Under the pieces are notes generated by a model. It searched no databases. It was given only the letters and a program-made list of their open reading frames with translations, and was not told where the DNA came from. The position numbers and the translations under genes were made by a program. From contig JBMHDN010000018.1 of NCBI GenBank assembly GCA_049889355.1, positions 1-37,371 on the forward strand: DNA of 37,371 nt. The letters are read 5' to 3'. Position 1 is the stretch's first letter; each line of letters begins with the position of its first letter. Of this stretch, positions 25,623 through 33,773 are shown one piece after another. Origin of the DNA: JBMHDN01 sp049889355 (GTDB lineage: Bacteria; Pseudomonadota; Alphaproteobacteria; Puniceispirillales; Puniceispirillaceae).

Positions 25623-26597
25623 TTACACCTCGCCTGTATGCAGCAGAATTTGCTTCCAAATGGCTGTCTCGTCAAACACCACATATTCGCGGCGCAGACC
25701 CCATGGCCCGAATTCAGCATGTGACAGACCCATTACATATACATCTGCCCCAGTCGGACGGCCAAAGCTGCCCCAGCCCGTATGTTTACCATGCAATGAC
25801 CAGCGCAAGGCTGCACGTGGTGCCATCATCTCGTCATCACGTCCAATCTGGTGATGAATGGTGAAAATGGCATCTGGGAAGCTGGCCCGCAAGCCCATCC
25901 ACATTTGATCAGCATCCCCATGACCATGACCAGTGACACCGCCTGAATATTCCAGATGACAGGCGCGATCATATTCAGCCGGTATCGCTGACATTTCAGC
26001 ACCCATCATGCGCGTCAGGATATCGCCATAGCGTGCACCCACCTCGTGATCATTACCTGTACCTGTATAGGGCCCTTGCTTATCAATGGCCGGAGTGAAA
26101 GGCGGCACACAATTATCAGGAAAACCTTCATCGAGAATTTGCTGGCGTGCATAGTCGCGCGGGTCAAGCCCCAACTGGCGGACAATCGCGCCTTGATCGC
26201 GTATCAGCCATTCATCGTTAATCTGATCATTAATCGCATGGCAATCTGCGATAATCCGATATCGCAACTGGGTGCCTGTAGCCGCACCATAAACACCAGC
26301 ATTGGCATGAGTGGCCGTTGAAATGATCCGGTGAGAAGAAAGCATACCTGTTTCAGGCGTGCCTGACCAAATCACATCTTCACCAAAGAGCGTGCGATCA
26401 GGAAATTCAGCCAAGGTCGCCATGGTGGCCCCGATCACGCCCTGATTGCCGACCACCACACCTGCAGGCGAGCGCACGACAATATCTGGGCTGTAATAAT
26501 GATGCAGAGATGCAATATTGCGGTCTTCCCAGATTTCCTTGGTAATGCCGATAATATAATCAGGAAAATCTTTGAATTTTGGATTAAAGCCCTGCAT
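25623..26597 (-). CDS. SnoaL-like (NTF2-fold) tandem-domain protein
   Basis: 324 residues with two SnoaL-type NTF2 domains. The first (about 15-145) has IWEDRNIASLHHYYSPDIVVRSP and NQGVIGATMATLAEFPD; the second (about 200-315) has HLEYSGGVTGHGHGDADQMW, LRASFPDAIFTIHHQIGRDD and ALRWSLHGKHTG. The family includes polyketide cyclases and small lyase-like or isomerase-like enzymes. It is cytoplasmic, with no signal peptide. It differs from the other SnoaL-like proteins in the window in lacking their DFW...NWVMVD ending, so it is a separate branch. AAGGA lies nine bases before the ATG, and the bicupin gene starts one base after its stop. Confidence 0.78.
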   Translation of the reverse strand: MQGFNPKFKDFPDYIIGITKEIWEDRNIASLHHYYSPDIVVRSPAGVVVGNQGVIGATMATLAEFPDRTLFGEDVIWSGTPETGMLSSHRIISTATHANAGVYGAATGTQLRYRIIADCHAINDQINDEWLIRDQGAIVRQLGLDPRDYARQQILDEGFPDNCVPPFTPAIDKQGPYTGTGNDHEVGARYGDILTRMMGAEMSAIPAEYDRACHLEYSGGVTGHGHGDADQMWMGLRASFPDAIFTIHHQIGRDDEMMAPRAALRWSLHGKHTGWGSFGRPTGADVYVMGLSHAEFGPWGLRREYVVFDETAIWKQILLHTGEV

Positions 26598-26620
26598 ATT
26601 TATACGTCCTTTTTCTCATC

Positions 26621-27655
26621 TTAATTTGTGTCATTTTCAGCCTTGATGAGCGCACGTGTTGAGCCACGGATGACAAGCGGTGCCTCTATCACAATCTGCT
26701 GATTTTCTCTGGTTTTACCTTCAATTTGGGCCAGCAATAGCGCCACTGTCTGTGCCGCCATCAGCTCGGCAGACTGGCGGATAGTGGTCAGATCATAGCT
26801 GGGCCAGGCGGCGGCCGGCACATCATCAAACCCGACAATCGAGACATCATCTGGGACAGACAGACCCAATTCAAAACGACAGACATCCATCACCGCAAAA
26901 GCCATAAAATCATTGGCCACAAAAATACAATCAGGTGGGTTTTTATCTCTCATCATCTGCCGCGCTGCTTCAGCAGCTTTTTTCTGATCGAAATCAGCCA
27001 CCAGACGATGGCTGAGCATCTGGCCCTTTTCGGCTAGCTTATTGACAAAGCCAGCTTCTCGGTCGCGCTGGGTTGAAGCACCTTCCCAGCCGGCAATATA
27101 GCCAAAAGATTCATGGCCTGTCTCTACCAACAAATCGGCCAGTTTAGCCCCGCCACCAATATTATCTGCTGTTACAGATGAAAAGCCGGGCTCAAACTGT
27201 GTCCGGTTAAATTGCACAACAGGCAGGCCACTAGCCTGACATCTATCTGCCAGTTCAGAGGACAAAGCAACCGACGCTGTGATGATGGCATCCACTTGAT
27301 AATCCATAATCTCTTCAATGACATGGTCAACATCACCAGCTGTTTGGCGAGTCATGAAAATCAGCAGGTGATAGCCCTTTTCCTGCAGCTTATTTGAAAG
27401 CTGTTCAACCGCATCCGGATAGAAGTGATTATCCAGATACCCAACCACCAGACCAATGATCCGAGATTTGCCTGTGATCAGCGAACGGGCAATAACATTG
27501 GGACGATAGCCTAATTCAGAGGCAGCTTTATGCACACGCCGAGCCATTTCATCAGAAATTGAACTGCGTTTGGAAAAGGCACGGCTGACGGCAGACTGGC
27601 TGACCCCAGCCCGTCTTGCAACATCCAAAGATGTGACCTTATCCTGGCGTATCAT
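26621..27655 (-). CDS. LacI family transcriptional repressor
   Basis: 344 residues: N-terminal helix-turn-helix and hinge (TSLDVARRAGVSQSAVSRAF, then ELGYRPNVIARSLITGKSRIIG) and a periplasmic-binding-protein-like effector domain with VDAIITASVALSSELADRC, VADNIGGGAKLAD-type (here TADNIGGGAKLADLL) and SIVGFDDVPAAAWPSYDLTTIRQ. It lies inside the gene set it probably controls and overlaps the SDR stop by four bases (ATGA). The palindrome at 36255-36270 upstream of the first gene is a good candidate operator. The effector is presumably the imported compound or an early product. Internal placement would give autoregulation. Confidence 0.93.
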   Translation of the reverse strand: MIRQDKVTSLDVARRAGVSQSAVSRAFSKRSSISDEMARRVHKAASELGYRPNVIARSLITGKSRIIGLVVGYLDNHFYPDAVEQLSNKLQEKGYHLLIFMTRQTAGDVDHVIEEIMDYQVDAIITASVALSSELADRCQASGLPVVQFNRTQFEPGFSSVTADNIGGGAKLADLLVETGHESFGYIAGWEGASTQRDREAGFVNKLAEKGQMLSHRLVADFDQKKAAEAARQMMRDKNPPDCIFVANDFMAFAVMDVCRFELGLSVPDDVSIVGFDDVPAAAWPSYDLTTIRQSAELMAAQTVALLLAQIEGKTRENQQIVIEAPLVIRGSTRALIKAENDTN

Positions 27656-28428
27656 CCTGCTGTCCAGCCTCCATCTATCATCAGCGCACTGCCGGTGATC
27701 ATGGCAGAGGCATCTGATGCTAAAAAGACGGCCGCCCCCATGATATCTTCAACCTCACCCACACGGCCCAGCTTTATTTTTTGCATAATCCATGCCAGAC
27801 GCTCAGGGTTATCAAAAGTAGATTGGGTAAGCGCGGTGCGGATAAAGGTTGGGCAAATCGTATTCACCCGGATAGCCGCCTTGCCCCATTCCATCGCCTG
27901 CGATTTGGTAAAGCCCTCAACGGCATGTTTACTGGCGGCATAAACAGCGCGGTCCAGCCCGCCCACATGGGCCATTTGAGATGAAATATTAATGAGGCTG
28001 CCTGGCTTACCGGCGGCAATCAGTGCTTCTGCAATCGTGGTATTCAGGAAATAAGCAGCTTTCAGATTGACGTTGATCACCGCGTCAAAATCCGCAATTT
28101 CGGTGTCCAAGGCAGCGGTGTGACGAGCCATGCCTGCGCTATTCAGCAAAATGTCAAAGACCCCATTATGCGCCATCTCTTCTTTCAAAATGGCCTGTGT
28201 GGCTGGCACATCACTGACATCGAGGGCCAGCATATCAGCCTTATACCCTGCCGAACGCATGGCCTCTTGCAAGTCAGCCAGCTTGTCTCTGGAGCGCGCC
28301 GCCAGCACCACATGGGCACCGGCCTCAGCCAATGCGCTCGCACAAGCCGCCCCAATGCCAGATGATGCCCCTGTGACCAATGCACGGCGGCCATCAAGAC
28401 GAAAAGACGGGGTTTGTGGCAAGCTCAT
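27652..28428 (-). CDS. Short-chain dehydrogenase/reductase
   Basis: Classical SDR of 258 residues: coenzyme motif TGASSGIG at 19-26, LLNSAG near 94, catalytic serine in INISSQ near 149, and Y163-AAS-K167. The sequence ends MIDGGWTAG as usual. It overlaps the LacI gene by four bases and starts 26 bases after the SnoaL-like gene, with GGAG before the ATG. It sits two genes below an HpsN-like dehydrogenase; in dihydroxypropanesulfonate degradation an SDR (HpsO) works with HpsN, so a paired polyol oxidation is plausible. Other sugar or hydroxy-acid oxidations are equally compatible with the sequence. Confidence 0.88.
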   Translation of the reverse strand: MSLPQTPSFRLDGRRALVTGASSGIGAACASALAEAGAHVVLAARSRDKLADLQEAMRSAGYKADMLALDVSDVPATQAILKEEMAHNGVFDILLNSAGMARHTAALDTEIADFDAVINVNLKAAYFLNTTIAEALIAAGKPGSLINISSQMAHVGGLDRAVYAASKHAVEGFTKSQAMEWGKAAIRVNTICPTFIRTALTQSTFDNPERLAWIMQKIKLGRVGEVEDIMGAAVFLASDASAMITGSALMIDGGWTAG

Positions 28429-28453
28429 TTTTCACACTCCTCTAACAGGCCAC

Positions 28454-29500
28454 CTACATCAAAGGCGGTATAGCCGGTCCATTTGGACGTGCTTTGTTAA
28501 ATTCACGCAAACGGGCAAACACATCTAAACCCAGCTGGTCATAGACATGCAGCAAATCAACCATTACCCAGTTTTCGCGGATTTTATCACCTTCAAGACG
28601 CCAGAAATCAAGCGAACGCATTTCAAGCCCCTTGCCTGTTGGCGGCAGACCCAACCAGCCATCATGGGTGTGTGTCTGGATCATATTCGGCCAGCCTGTC
28701 ACGGCAATATAATTCGCCTCACCAAAGAAATGATAGATGATCTGATCAACATATTGACCCCGATCAGGCATGCCATTGAGGAACGGGATTTGGTGCCAGT
28801 TTCTGAAACCGGCAATGCCCCGCCCAGTCCCGATACCAGATGGACCATACCAGGTCATTTTCGGGTGCCAGAATTTATCCATCTCCATGACTTCCATCCC
28901 GCCTTCTTTTGGATGGCGCTTCATGGCGGTCAACATATCGACAATCCGCTGGCAGGAGGCATCACTCATCTCAGCATCGCGTGGGCCGGTCAGAATGCCA
29001 TCCTGGCTGGCCGGACCCGGGATATGCCATTCGCGTCCGAGTGTCGGTGCCAAGGGCCAGGCATTCGCCTGCATAAAGACTTCAGGAATGTCCCAGAGCG
29101 ATTGAATCTCAACCACCTTGTCATTTTCAAAGCGGTAATATTCATGAAAGCGCATATGGGCGACATGGCCGGTGGGTGGAATTTCCAGAAATGGATGGGT
29201 AAAGGTACCAAGGAAATAGCCGCCACACGCAACCCAGTCTGCGCCATGTTCAGTCGGACCTGCCATGACAATATGATCGCGCCGTTCCCAATCTGGCCAA
29301 GCCGCATTTAAAACGCCTAAAGCCTTTGTCCAATAGGCATCTGGCCCTGTCATATCGCCAAAGGGATGGGCAAGGTGGATGATACAATCATCTGCCAATA
29401 ATCCGCCCAGTGCGCGGCGAATGTCAGCCTCACCGCCTTCATACATGGCGTGGCGCAGCGGGGCGAGCAGGGCTTTATGATGTTGATGTCTGTCTGTCAT
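28454..29500 (-). CDS. SnoaL-like (NTF2-fold) tandem-domain protein
   Basis: 348 residues with two NTF2-like halves. The first half (about 8-150) contains HHKALLAPLRHAMYEG, DDCIIHLAHPFGDMTGPDA and GADWVACGGYFLGTF; the second (about 180-335) contains WYGPSGIGTGRGIAGFRNW, AVTGWPNMIQTHTHDGW and the ending RSLDFWRL...ENWVMVDLLHVYDQLGLDVF. The same second-half pattern recurs at 30891 and 36367, and its first half at 31427, defining a local paralogous family. The ATG at 29500 has AGGA nine bases upstream; a GTG at 29506 is less likely. It begins 11 bases after the HpsN-like gene. Function is unknown; a lyase or isomerase role would suit the fold. Confidence 0.8.
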   Translation of the reverse strand: MTDRHQHHKALLAPLRHAMYEGGEADIRRALGGLLADDCIIHLAHPFGDMTGPDAYWTKALGVLNAAWPDWERRDHIVMAGPTEHGADWVACGGYFLGTFTHPFLEIPPTGHVAHMRFHEYYRFENDKVVEIQSLWDIPEVFMQANAWPLAPTLGREWHIPGPASQDGILTGPRDAEMSDASCQRIVDMLTAMKRHPKEGGMEVMEMDKFWHPKMTWYGPSGIGTGRGIAGFRNWHQIPFLNGMPDRGQYVDQIIYHFFGEANYIAVTGWPNMIQTHTHDGWLGLPPTGKGLEMRSLDFWRLEGDKIRENWVMVDLLHVYDQLGLDVFARLREFNKARPNGPAIPPLM

Positions 29501-29511
29501 GATCACGCGTC

Positions 29512-30825
29512 CTATTCAGCTGCTTCGCCATAGCCAACATTTTTGCCGCCATAACGACGCACACGCACATTGCATTGCTCGGCATGGCCAACAAAGCCTT
29601 CGAGCATGCAAAGTCGGCTGCCATATTCGCCGATCATTGTAGCGGCCTCATCGGTAGTAACTTTCTGGTAGCTATGGGTTTTCAGATATTTGCCAACCCA
29701 CAGACCACCGGTATAACGGCCTGCTTTTTTAGTCGGCAATGTATGGTTGGTGCCAATCACCTTATCCCCATTTGCAACATTGGTGCGCGGCCCCAAGAAC
29801 AGCGCGCCATAACAGGTCATATGCTCCAAGAACCAATCATCGCGATCCGTCATCACCTGTACATGTTCTGAAGCAATCTCATCCGCCATTTGCAGCATTT
29901 CATCATAGCTATCGCAGACGATCACCTCGCCATAATCACGCCAGCTGGCAGAGGCTGTTTCAGCGGTCGGCAACATACCAAGCAGACGATCAATTTCATC
30001 TAATGTCTCTTTGGCCAGCTTTTCTGAATTGGTTAGCAATACTGCCGGCGAATTATAACCATGCTCTGCCTGACCCAACAGATCAGTGGCACATAGCTCA
30101 GCATCTGCGCCATGTTCATCGGCAATCACCATGGTTTCGGTTGGGCCTGCAAATAAATCAATGCCGACACGGCCATAGAGCTGACGCTTGGCTTCTGCCA
30201 CAAAAGCATTGCCCGGCCCAACCAGCATATGAACTGGATCAATCGTCTCGGTACCCAATGCCAATGCGCCCACGGCCTGCATACCGCCAAGGGCATAAAT
30301 TTCATGTGCGCCGCCCATCTGCATCGCTGCAACAACAGCTGGATTTGGCTTGCCTTGAAAGGGTGGTGTTGCAGCGGCAATGCGCGGCACGCCAGCCACA
30401 GAAGCGGTCAGCACAGACATATGCGCAGACGCGACCATTGGGAATTTACCTGCCGGGACATAACAACCCACAGATTGGACCGGAATATTTTTATGGCCCA
30501 AAATCACGCCTGGCATGGTTTCAACTTCTATATCGGTCATAGAGGCACGCTGAGCTTCGGCAAAACGGCGCACCTGATCATGTGCAAAACGGATATCTTC
30601 CATATCGCGTGCGCTGACCTCATTGACCAGCGCCTCTATTTCAGACGGGCTCAAGCGATAAGAAGGCGGGCTGTAATTGTCGAATTTTTCAGCCAGTTCA
30701 CGCACCGCTGCATCACCGCGTGCGCCAATATCGGCTAGCGTATCCTCAACGATTGCACGCACCTTTGCATCATCTTCATTACGTTCATTCTCAGGCTTGC
30801 CAGTCTTCATATAACGAACAGTCAT
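29512..30825 (-). CDS. hpsN: HpsN-like histidinol dehydrogenase family NAD-dependent dehydrogenase
   Basis: 437 residues with the full HisD catalytic and zinc set: zinc ligands Q252, H255, D354, H414 and catalytic pair E320-H321. It departs from biosynthetic HisD where the imidazole ring is recognised, reading GRYTGGLWVGKYLKT and ending EGFVGHAEQCNVRVRRYGG, as in sulfopropanediol 3-dehydrogenase (HpsN), which oxidises (R)-2,3-dihydroxypropanesulfonate to sulfolactate. I call it HpsN-like because no sulfolactate-degrading genes are in the window; another vicinal diol end could be the substrate. AGGAG lies before the ATG. It is preceded by a 65-base gap, the largest between genes below the transporter, which contains no visible hairpin. 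Confidence 0.8.
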   Translation of the reverse strand: MTVRYMKTGKPENERNEDDAKVRAIVEDTLADIGARGDAAVRELAEKFDNYSPPSYRLSPSEIEALVNEVSARDMEDIRFAHDQVRRFAEAQRASMTDIEVETMPGVILGHKNIPVQSVGCYVPAGKFPMVASAHMSVLTASVAGVPRIAAATPPFQGKPNPAVVAAMQMGGAHEIYALGGMQAVGALALGTETIDPVHMLVGPGNAFVAEAKRQLYGRVGIDLFAGPTETMVIADEHGADAELCATDLLGQAEHGYNSPAVLLTNSEKLAKETLDEIDRLLGMLPTAETASASWRDYGEVIVCDSYDEMLQMADEIASEHVQVMTDRDDWFLEHMTCYGALFLGPRTNVANGDKVIGTNHTLPTKKAGRYTGGLWVGKYLKTHSYQKVTTDEAATMIGEYGSRLCMLEGFVGHAEQCNVRVRRYGGKNVGYGEAAE

Positions 30826-30890
30826 TTCTAACTCCTATTTGTAAAACCTGCCGGTCTTTACATCCTTAAAACTCTGTATTGGCGGGCACG

Positions 30891-31427
30891 CTATGGTGCT
30901 GCATTTGGCTTTGGGGCGACGCGTTCACCGCGGTCATAAGCTTCCCATCCTTCGCCGTTAAATACATCAACGCCCAGCTGAGCGAGCACATGCGGAAAAT
31001 CGACCATTACGTAATTATCAACGATTTTCCCATCGACCACTTTCCAGAAATCCATATAGCGGATTTCAACTTTTTTGCCGGTTGGTTCAACCCCCATGAA
31101 AGCCCCGCTATGCACAGCTTCCTGACGGCCAAATGCCGCAGCCCACTCGCCCATATAAAGGCGCGCTTCATCGACACAGACCTTGTCTGAAAAAGCTGCT
31201 TGAAAAGGCTGTTGCCAGTTTTCCTGAAAGGCTCTCAGGCCCTCTTTTGTCCCACAGCCCTGATTGCCCATCCAGCGAAAACCCGTCGAGAAAAACTCGC
31301 CAATATCAGCAATACGGTGATCATTCAGCCCATCCACCATGCCTTCGATGACCGCGCGGGTTTCCTCGGTTTTAGACATGTCAGTATCACGGCTCAGCAC
31401 CGCTTGTTCCGGACGACTTCCCTTCAT
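30891..31427 (-). CDS. SnoaL-like single-domain protein
   Basis: 178 residues with one NTF2-like domain equivalent to the second half of the 348-residue paralogue: RWMGNQGCGTKEGLRAF, FQAAFSDKVCVDEARLYMGEWAAAF and the ending RYMDFWKV...DNYVMVDFPHVLAQLGVDVF. The ATG at 31427 overlaps the stop of the previous gene (TGATG) and has GGGAG seven bases upstream; a second Met at residue 17 is an alternative start that would remove a poorly conserved leader. Function is unknown. It may form a heterodimer with the small protein encoded just before it. Confidence 0.75.
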   Translation of the reverse strand: MKGSRPEQAVLSRDTDMSKTEETRAVIEGMVDGLNDHRIADIGEFFSTGFRWMGNQGCGTKEGLRAFQENWQQPFQAAFSDKVCVDEARLYMGEWAAAFGRQEAVHSGAFMGVEPTGKKVEIRYMDFWKVVDGKIVDNYVMVDFPHVLAQLGVDVFNGEGWEAYDRGERVAPKPNAAP

Positions 31428-31789
31428 CAGGCTACTCCCTCAATGGCTCTATCAGCCATATGCTCAAATATATTCAGTTCCAGTTGGGCATAGATATCTA
31501 TCATATCCACCATCACCCAATTCCCATCATGCCCCTCACCCCAACGCGGACCAGCCATGGTGATAAAATCGCGTTTTTCCAGATTTGGCATGCTTTCTAG
31601 CAGAGGCTGATATATACGCGCCCACAACGCATCTGGTCTGGTGATTTCGCCCACTGGCGCACCAAGACGTATGGCTGCATCTTTATGAAACAGCCGCGCT
31701 AAAGCCTGTTCTATTGCTATCGCCTCTCCGTGATAGAGCGCTTGAAATAATGGCTTTAACAGGGCCTTATTTTGCTGGTGAACGGACAT
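31427..31789 (-). CDS. Short SnoaL-like protein with apparent internal deletion
   Basis: 120 residues. The first 80 or so follow the N-terminus of the 348-residue paralogue closely (QNKALLKPLFQALYHGEA, GAPVGEITRPDALWAR, LEKRDFITMAGP), then the sequence jumps at residue about 88 straight to the extreme C-terminal motif NWVMVDMIDIYAQLELNIFEHM. Roughly 220 residues are missing in frame, covering the core of both NTF2 domains. It is still embedded in the gene set with TGATG overlaps on both sides, so its reading frame and translational coupling are intact. It may be a remnant kept only for coupling, or a small partner subunit. Confidence 0.7.
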   Translation of the reverse strand: MSVHQQNKALLKPLFQALYHGEAIAIEQALARLFHKDAAIRLGAPVGEITRPDALWARIYQPLLESMPNLEKRDFITMAGPRWGEGHDGNWVMVDMIDIYAQLELNIFEHMADRAIEGVA

Positions 31790-32664
31790 CAGCCTTTCAC
31801 TGCTCCTGCTGTCAGGCCAGAGACGATCTGACGCTGGAAGAAGAGAACAAGCACAAAGAGCGGGGCTGTTGCTGACACAACCGCGGCCACCGCAAACATC
31901 ACATTGCCTTCCACCTGCGTGGTACCAAGGAAGCTCTCAATCGCTGGGATCATGGTCTCATTCTCTTCACTCAGCAACATGGATGTCACGGTAAAGTCGT
32001 TATAGGCCAAGAGAAAGCTGAACAGTCCGGTTGTGATAACACCCGGCCACATCACTGGAATAATCACATAGCGGAAAGCCTGAAAACGCGTGCAGCCATC
32101 TACCATAGCACTTTCATCAATATCCTTTGGAATATTTAAAAAGAAGCTGTGCAGCATCCAGAGAGTGAAAGGCTGGTTAATCGCTACCAGCACAATGATA
32201 GTAGTCGGCAAAATGCCCCAGATATTCCATTGGAAGAAGGGCAACAAATAACCAGAGACAAGAGTCACATGCGGCATCGCCCGGAAAATCAGCGCCGCCA
32301 TCAAAATCCAGAAAGCATAGCGGAAACCAGAACGGGCCAGCGCATAGCCTCCCAAAGTGCCAAAAGTGAGTGAAATCACAACAGTGAAAAACACCACAAT
32401 CGAGCTATTCACCACCGCTTTCCAGAAACCTTCTTGCACCCATGCCCCGTAATAGCCTTGCGAGGTAAAGGCACTGCCTGTCTCTGCAATCGTATTCACA
32501 CCATAGAGCGCATTGCGCCAATCTGCCTTAGAGAAGAAGTCAGACTGCACCTTAAAAGAACCCCAGATTGTCCAAGCAAACGGGAAAGCTGCAATGATGA
32601 TCCATAAAACCACCATCACCAGCGAGAAAATAAATAACGGACTAAATCGATTTTGAGTCTGCAT
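31789..32664 (-). CDS. ABC transporter permease, MalG-like (CUT1 type)
   Basis: Second membrane subunit of the importer, 291 residues and six hydrophobic segments. The cytoplasmic EAA-type coupling loop reads DESAMVDGCTRFQAFRYVIIPVMWPG near 185-210, as in MalG/UgpE. I use the ATG at 32664 because GAGGAAAGG lies 8 bases upstream; a GTG at 32700 would overlap the partner permease gene by 26 bases. The gene overlaps the next one by TGATG. It pairs with the permease encoded just upstream and with the ATPase and binding protein to form a complete importer. Confidence 0.92.
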   Translation of the reverse strand: MQTQNRFSPLFIFSLVMVVLWIIIAAFPFAWTIWGSFKVQSDFFSKADWRNALYGVNTIAETGSAFTSQGYYGAWVQEGFWKAVVNSSIVVFFTVVISLTFGTLGGYALARSGFRYAFWILMAALIFRAMPHVTLVSGYLLPFFQWNIWGILPTTIIVLVAINQPFTLWMLHSFFLNIPKDIDESAMVDGCTRFQAFRYVIIPVMWPGVITTGLFSFLLAYNDFTVTSMLLSEENETMIPAIESFLGTTQVEGNVMFAVAAVVSATAPLFVLVLFFQRQIVSGLTAGAVKG

Positions 32665-32674
32665 CAGCCTTTCC

Positions 32675-33706
32675 TCAATGCGCCTTTTTATTGAAATCAC
32701 GCCAGGTGCGGATCAACACCGGCGTCAGCAAGACCATCACACCTAAAATCGTCATGATAGAGGTTGCACCTGCTGCCCCGAAACGCGGTGCACCACTCTC
32801 GCGCAGATCATTGTAAATCATGAATGACAGCGAGGTTGCATGAGCCTGTGCTGAGAAACCAACAATGGGTTCAAGTACGCGGAAATTATCCATCAGCTGG
32901 ATTAAGGTAACAAACACAATGAGCGGCATCAGATGCGGAATGGTGACATGCACCGTGCGCTGCCATTTATTGGCCCCATCGATCATAGCCGCTTCGAGCG
33001 TATCAGACGGTACGGTTTGCAGGCCGGCATAAAACACAATGAAGCTGAAAGGCAATAAGTGCCAGATACCATAAACAATCACCATTACCCAGGTCAGGGT
33101 CGGCGAGGCTTTCAGGCTCAGAGACGGATCATCAAAAATATATTGCAGTGAGGCACCGATAATGCCATCGCTTGCCAACATCCAGGCCAGAATAAGTGAG
33201 CCAATCAGCGGCGTCACAATCATTGGCAGGAGAGATACAAAAATGGTCGGGCCTTTAAATAATTTAGGCAGGTTATTCACCCCGACAGCAATCATAAACC
33301 CAAAGATAAGAACAAAAGGCGTAACAACAAAGGTATAGGTCAGGGTAAAGGCCAATGCGCGATAGAGCGGCAGGTTCATGACTTTGTAACCAAAATCACC
33401 GAGGCTTTCAGATGCCGCCCAGGCCTCTGATAACTCATCAACAGCCAAATGCGCACGATCCACATAAGTTCCAAGGCCATTAAACTGGCCAAGGGGCTTT
33501 TCACGACGTAATTCTGCTGTCGCTTCGGTATCCACTGTTGTTGTGGTGCTGCACCCAAACGGACCACAGCTCTCTGTTTCAATCAGCACTTGTTCATGTT
33601 CAACATGAAGCGACTGAACAAACACAGACACGATTGGCAGGGCGATGAATAAGAGCATCGCTGTCAATGTGGGCAAAATGAACCAGAAAAATGTTCTATG
33701 TGCCAT
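32675..33706 (-). CDS. ABC transporter permease, MalF-like (CUT1 type), with an inserted periplasmic loop
   Basis: First membrane subunit of the importer, 343 residues. The EAA loop reads LEAAMIDGANKWQRTVHVTIPHLMPL near 240-265. Between TM1 (about 10-32) and TM2 (about 120) lies a periplasmic segment of about 85 residues with two close cysteines (ESCGPFGCSTTTT near 46-58), much longer than in minimal permeases. Such a loop could touch the binding protein, and the cysteines could form a disulfide. It starts 67 bases after the binding-protein gene, beyond the hairpin at 33735-33760. Confidence 0.92.
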   Translation of the reverse strand: MAHRTFFWFILPTLTAMLLFIALPIVSVFVQSLHVEHEQVLIETESCGPFGCSTTTTVDTEATAELRREKPLGQFNGLGTYVDRAHLAVDELSEAWAASESLGDFGYKVMNLPLYRALAFTLTYTFVVTPFVLIFGFMIAVGVNNLPKLFKGPTIFVSLLPMIVTPLIGSLILAWMLASDGIIGASLQYIFDDPSLSLKASPTLTWVMVIVYGIWHLLPFSFIVFYAGLQTVPSDTLEAAMIDGANKWQRTVHVTIPHLMPLIVFVTLIQLMDNFRVLEPIVGFSAQAHATSLSFMIYNDLRESGAPRFGAAGATSIMTILGVMVLLTPVLIRTWRDFNKKAH

Positions 33707-33720
33707 CGGTAAACCCTGAA

Positions 33721-33760
33721 ATTAAAAAAACAATGGGAGCCTGCATCAAAACAGGCTCCC
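33721..33760 (-). terminator. Intrinsic terminator-like hairpin between binding-protein and permease genes
   Basis: On the minus strand GGGAGCCTG and CAGGCTCCC form a perfect 9-base stem (33735-33743 with 33752-33760) with an 8-base loop, followed by ATTGTTTTTTT. It lies 13 bases after the binding-protein stop. This is a standard position for a partial terminator or RNA-stabilising structure that leaves binding-protein mRNA in excess over the permeases. Confidence 0.8.
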
Positions 33761-33773
33761 AAAAAGCATGGAC

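Noticed and set aside
28547..29311. Plus-strand open frame of 254 codons opposite the 348-residue SnoaL-like gene
   Set aside because: Antisense shadow: the minus frame has clear paralogues in the window, while the plus frame has no recognisable motif.
29739..30542. Plus-strand open frame of 267 codons opposite the HpsN-like gene
   Set aside because: It lies wholly antisense to a gene with complete catalytic motifs; its translation is rich in H, P, Q and R and shows no domain pattern.
29512..30825. Biosynthetic histidinol dehydrogenase (hisD) assignment
   Set aside because: Catalytic residues agree, but the substrate-side motifs are HpsN-like and the neighbours are catabolic and transport genes with no other histidine genes.
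31427..31789. Frameshifted pseudogene split of one SnoaL gene across 30891-31789
   Set aside because: The 120-residue product already ends with the family C-terminal motif and the 178-residue product has a full separate second domain, so a single split gene does not explain both.
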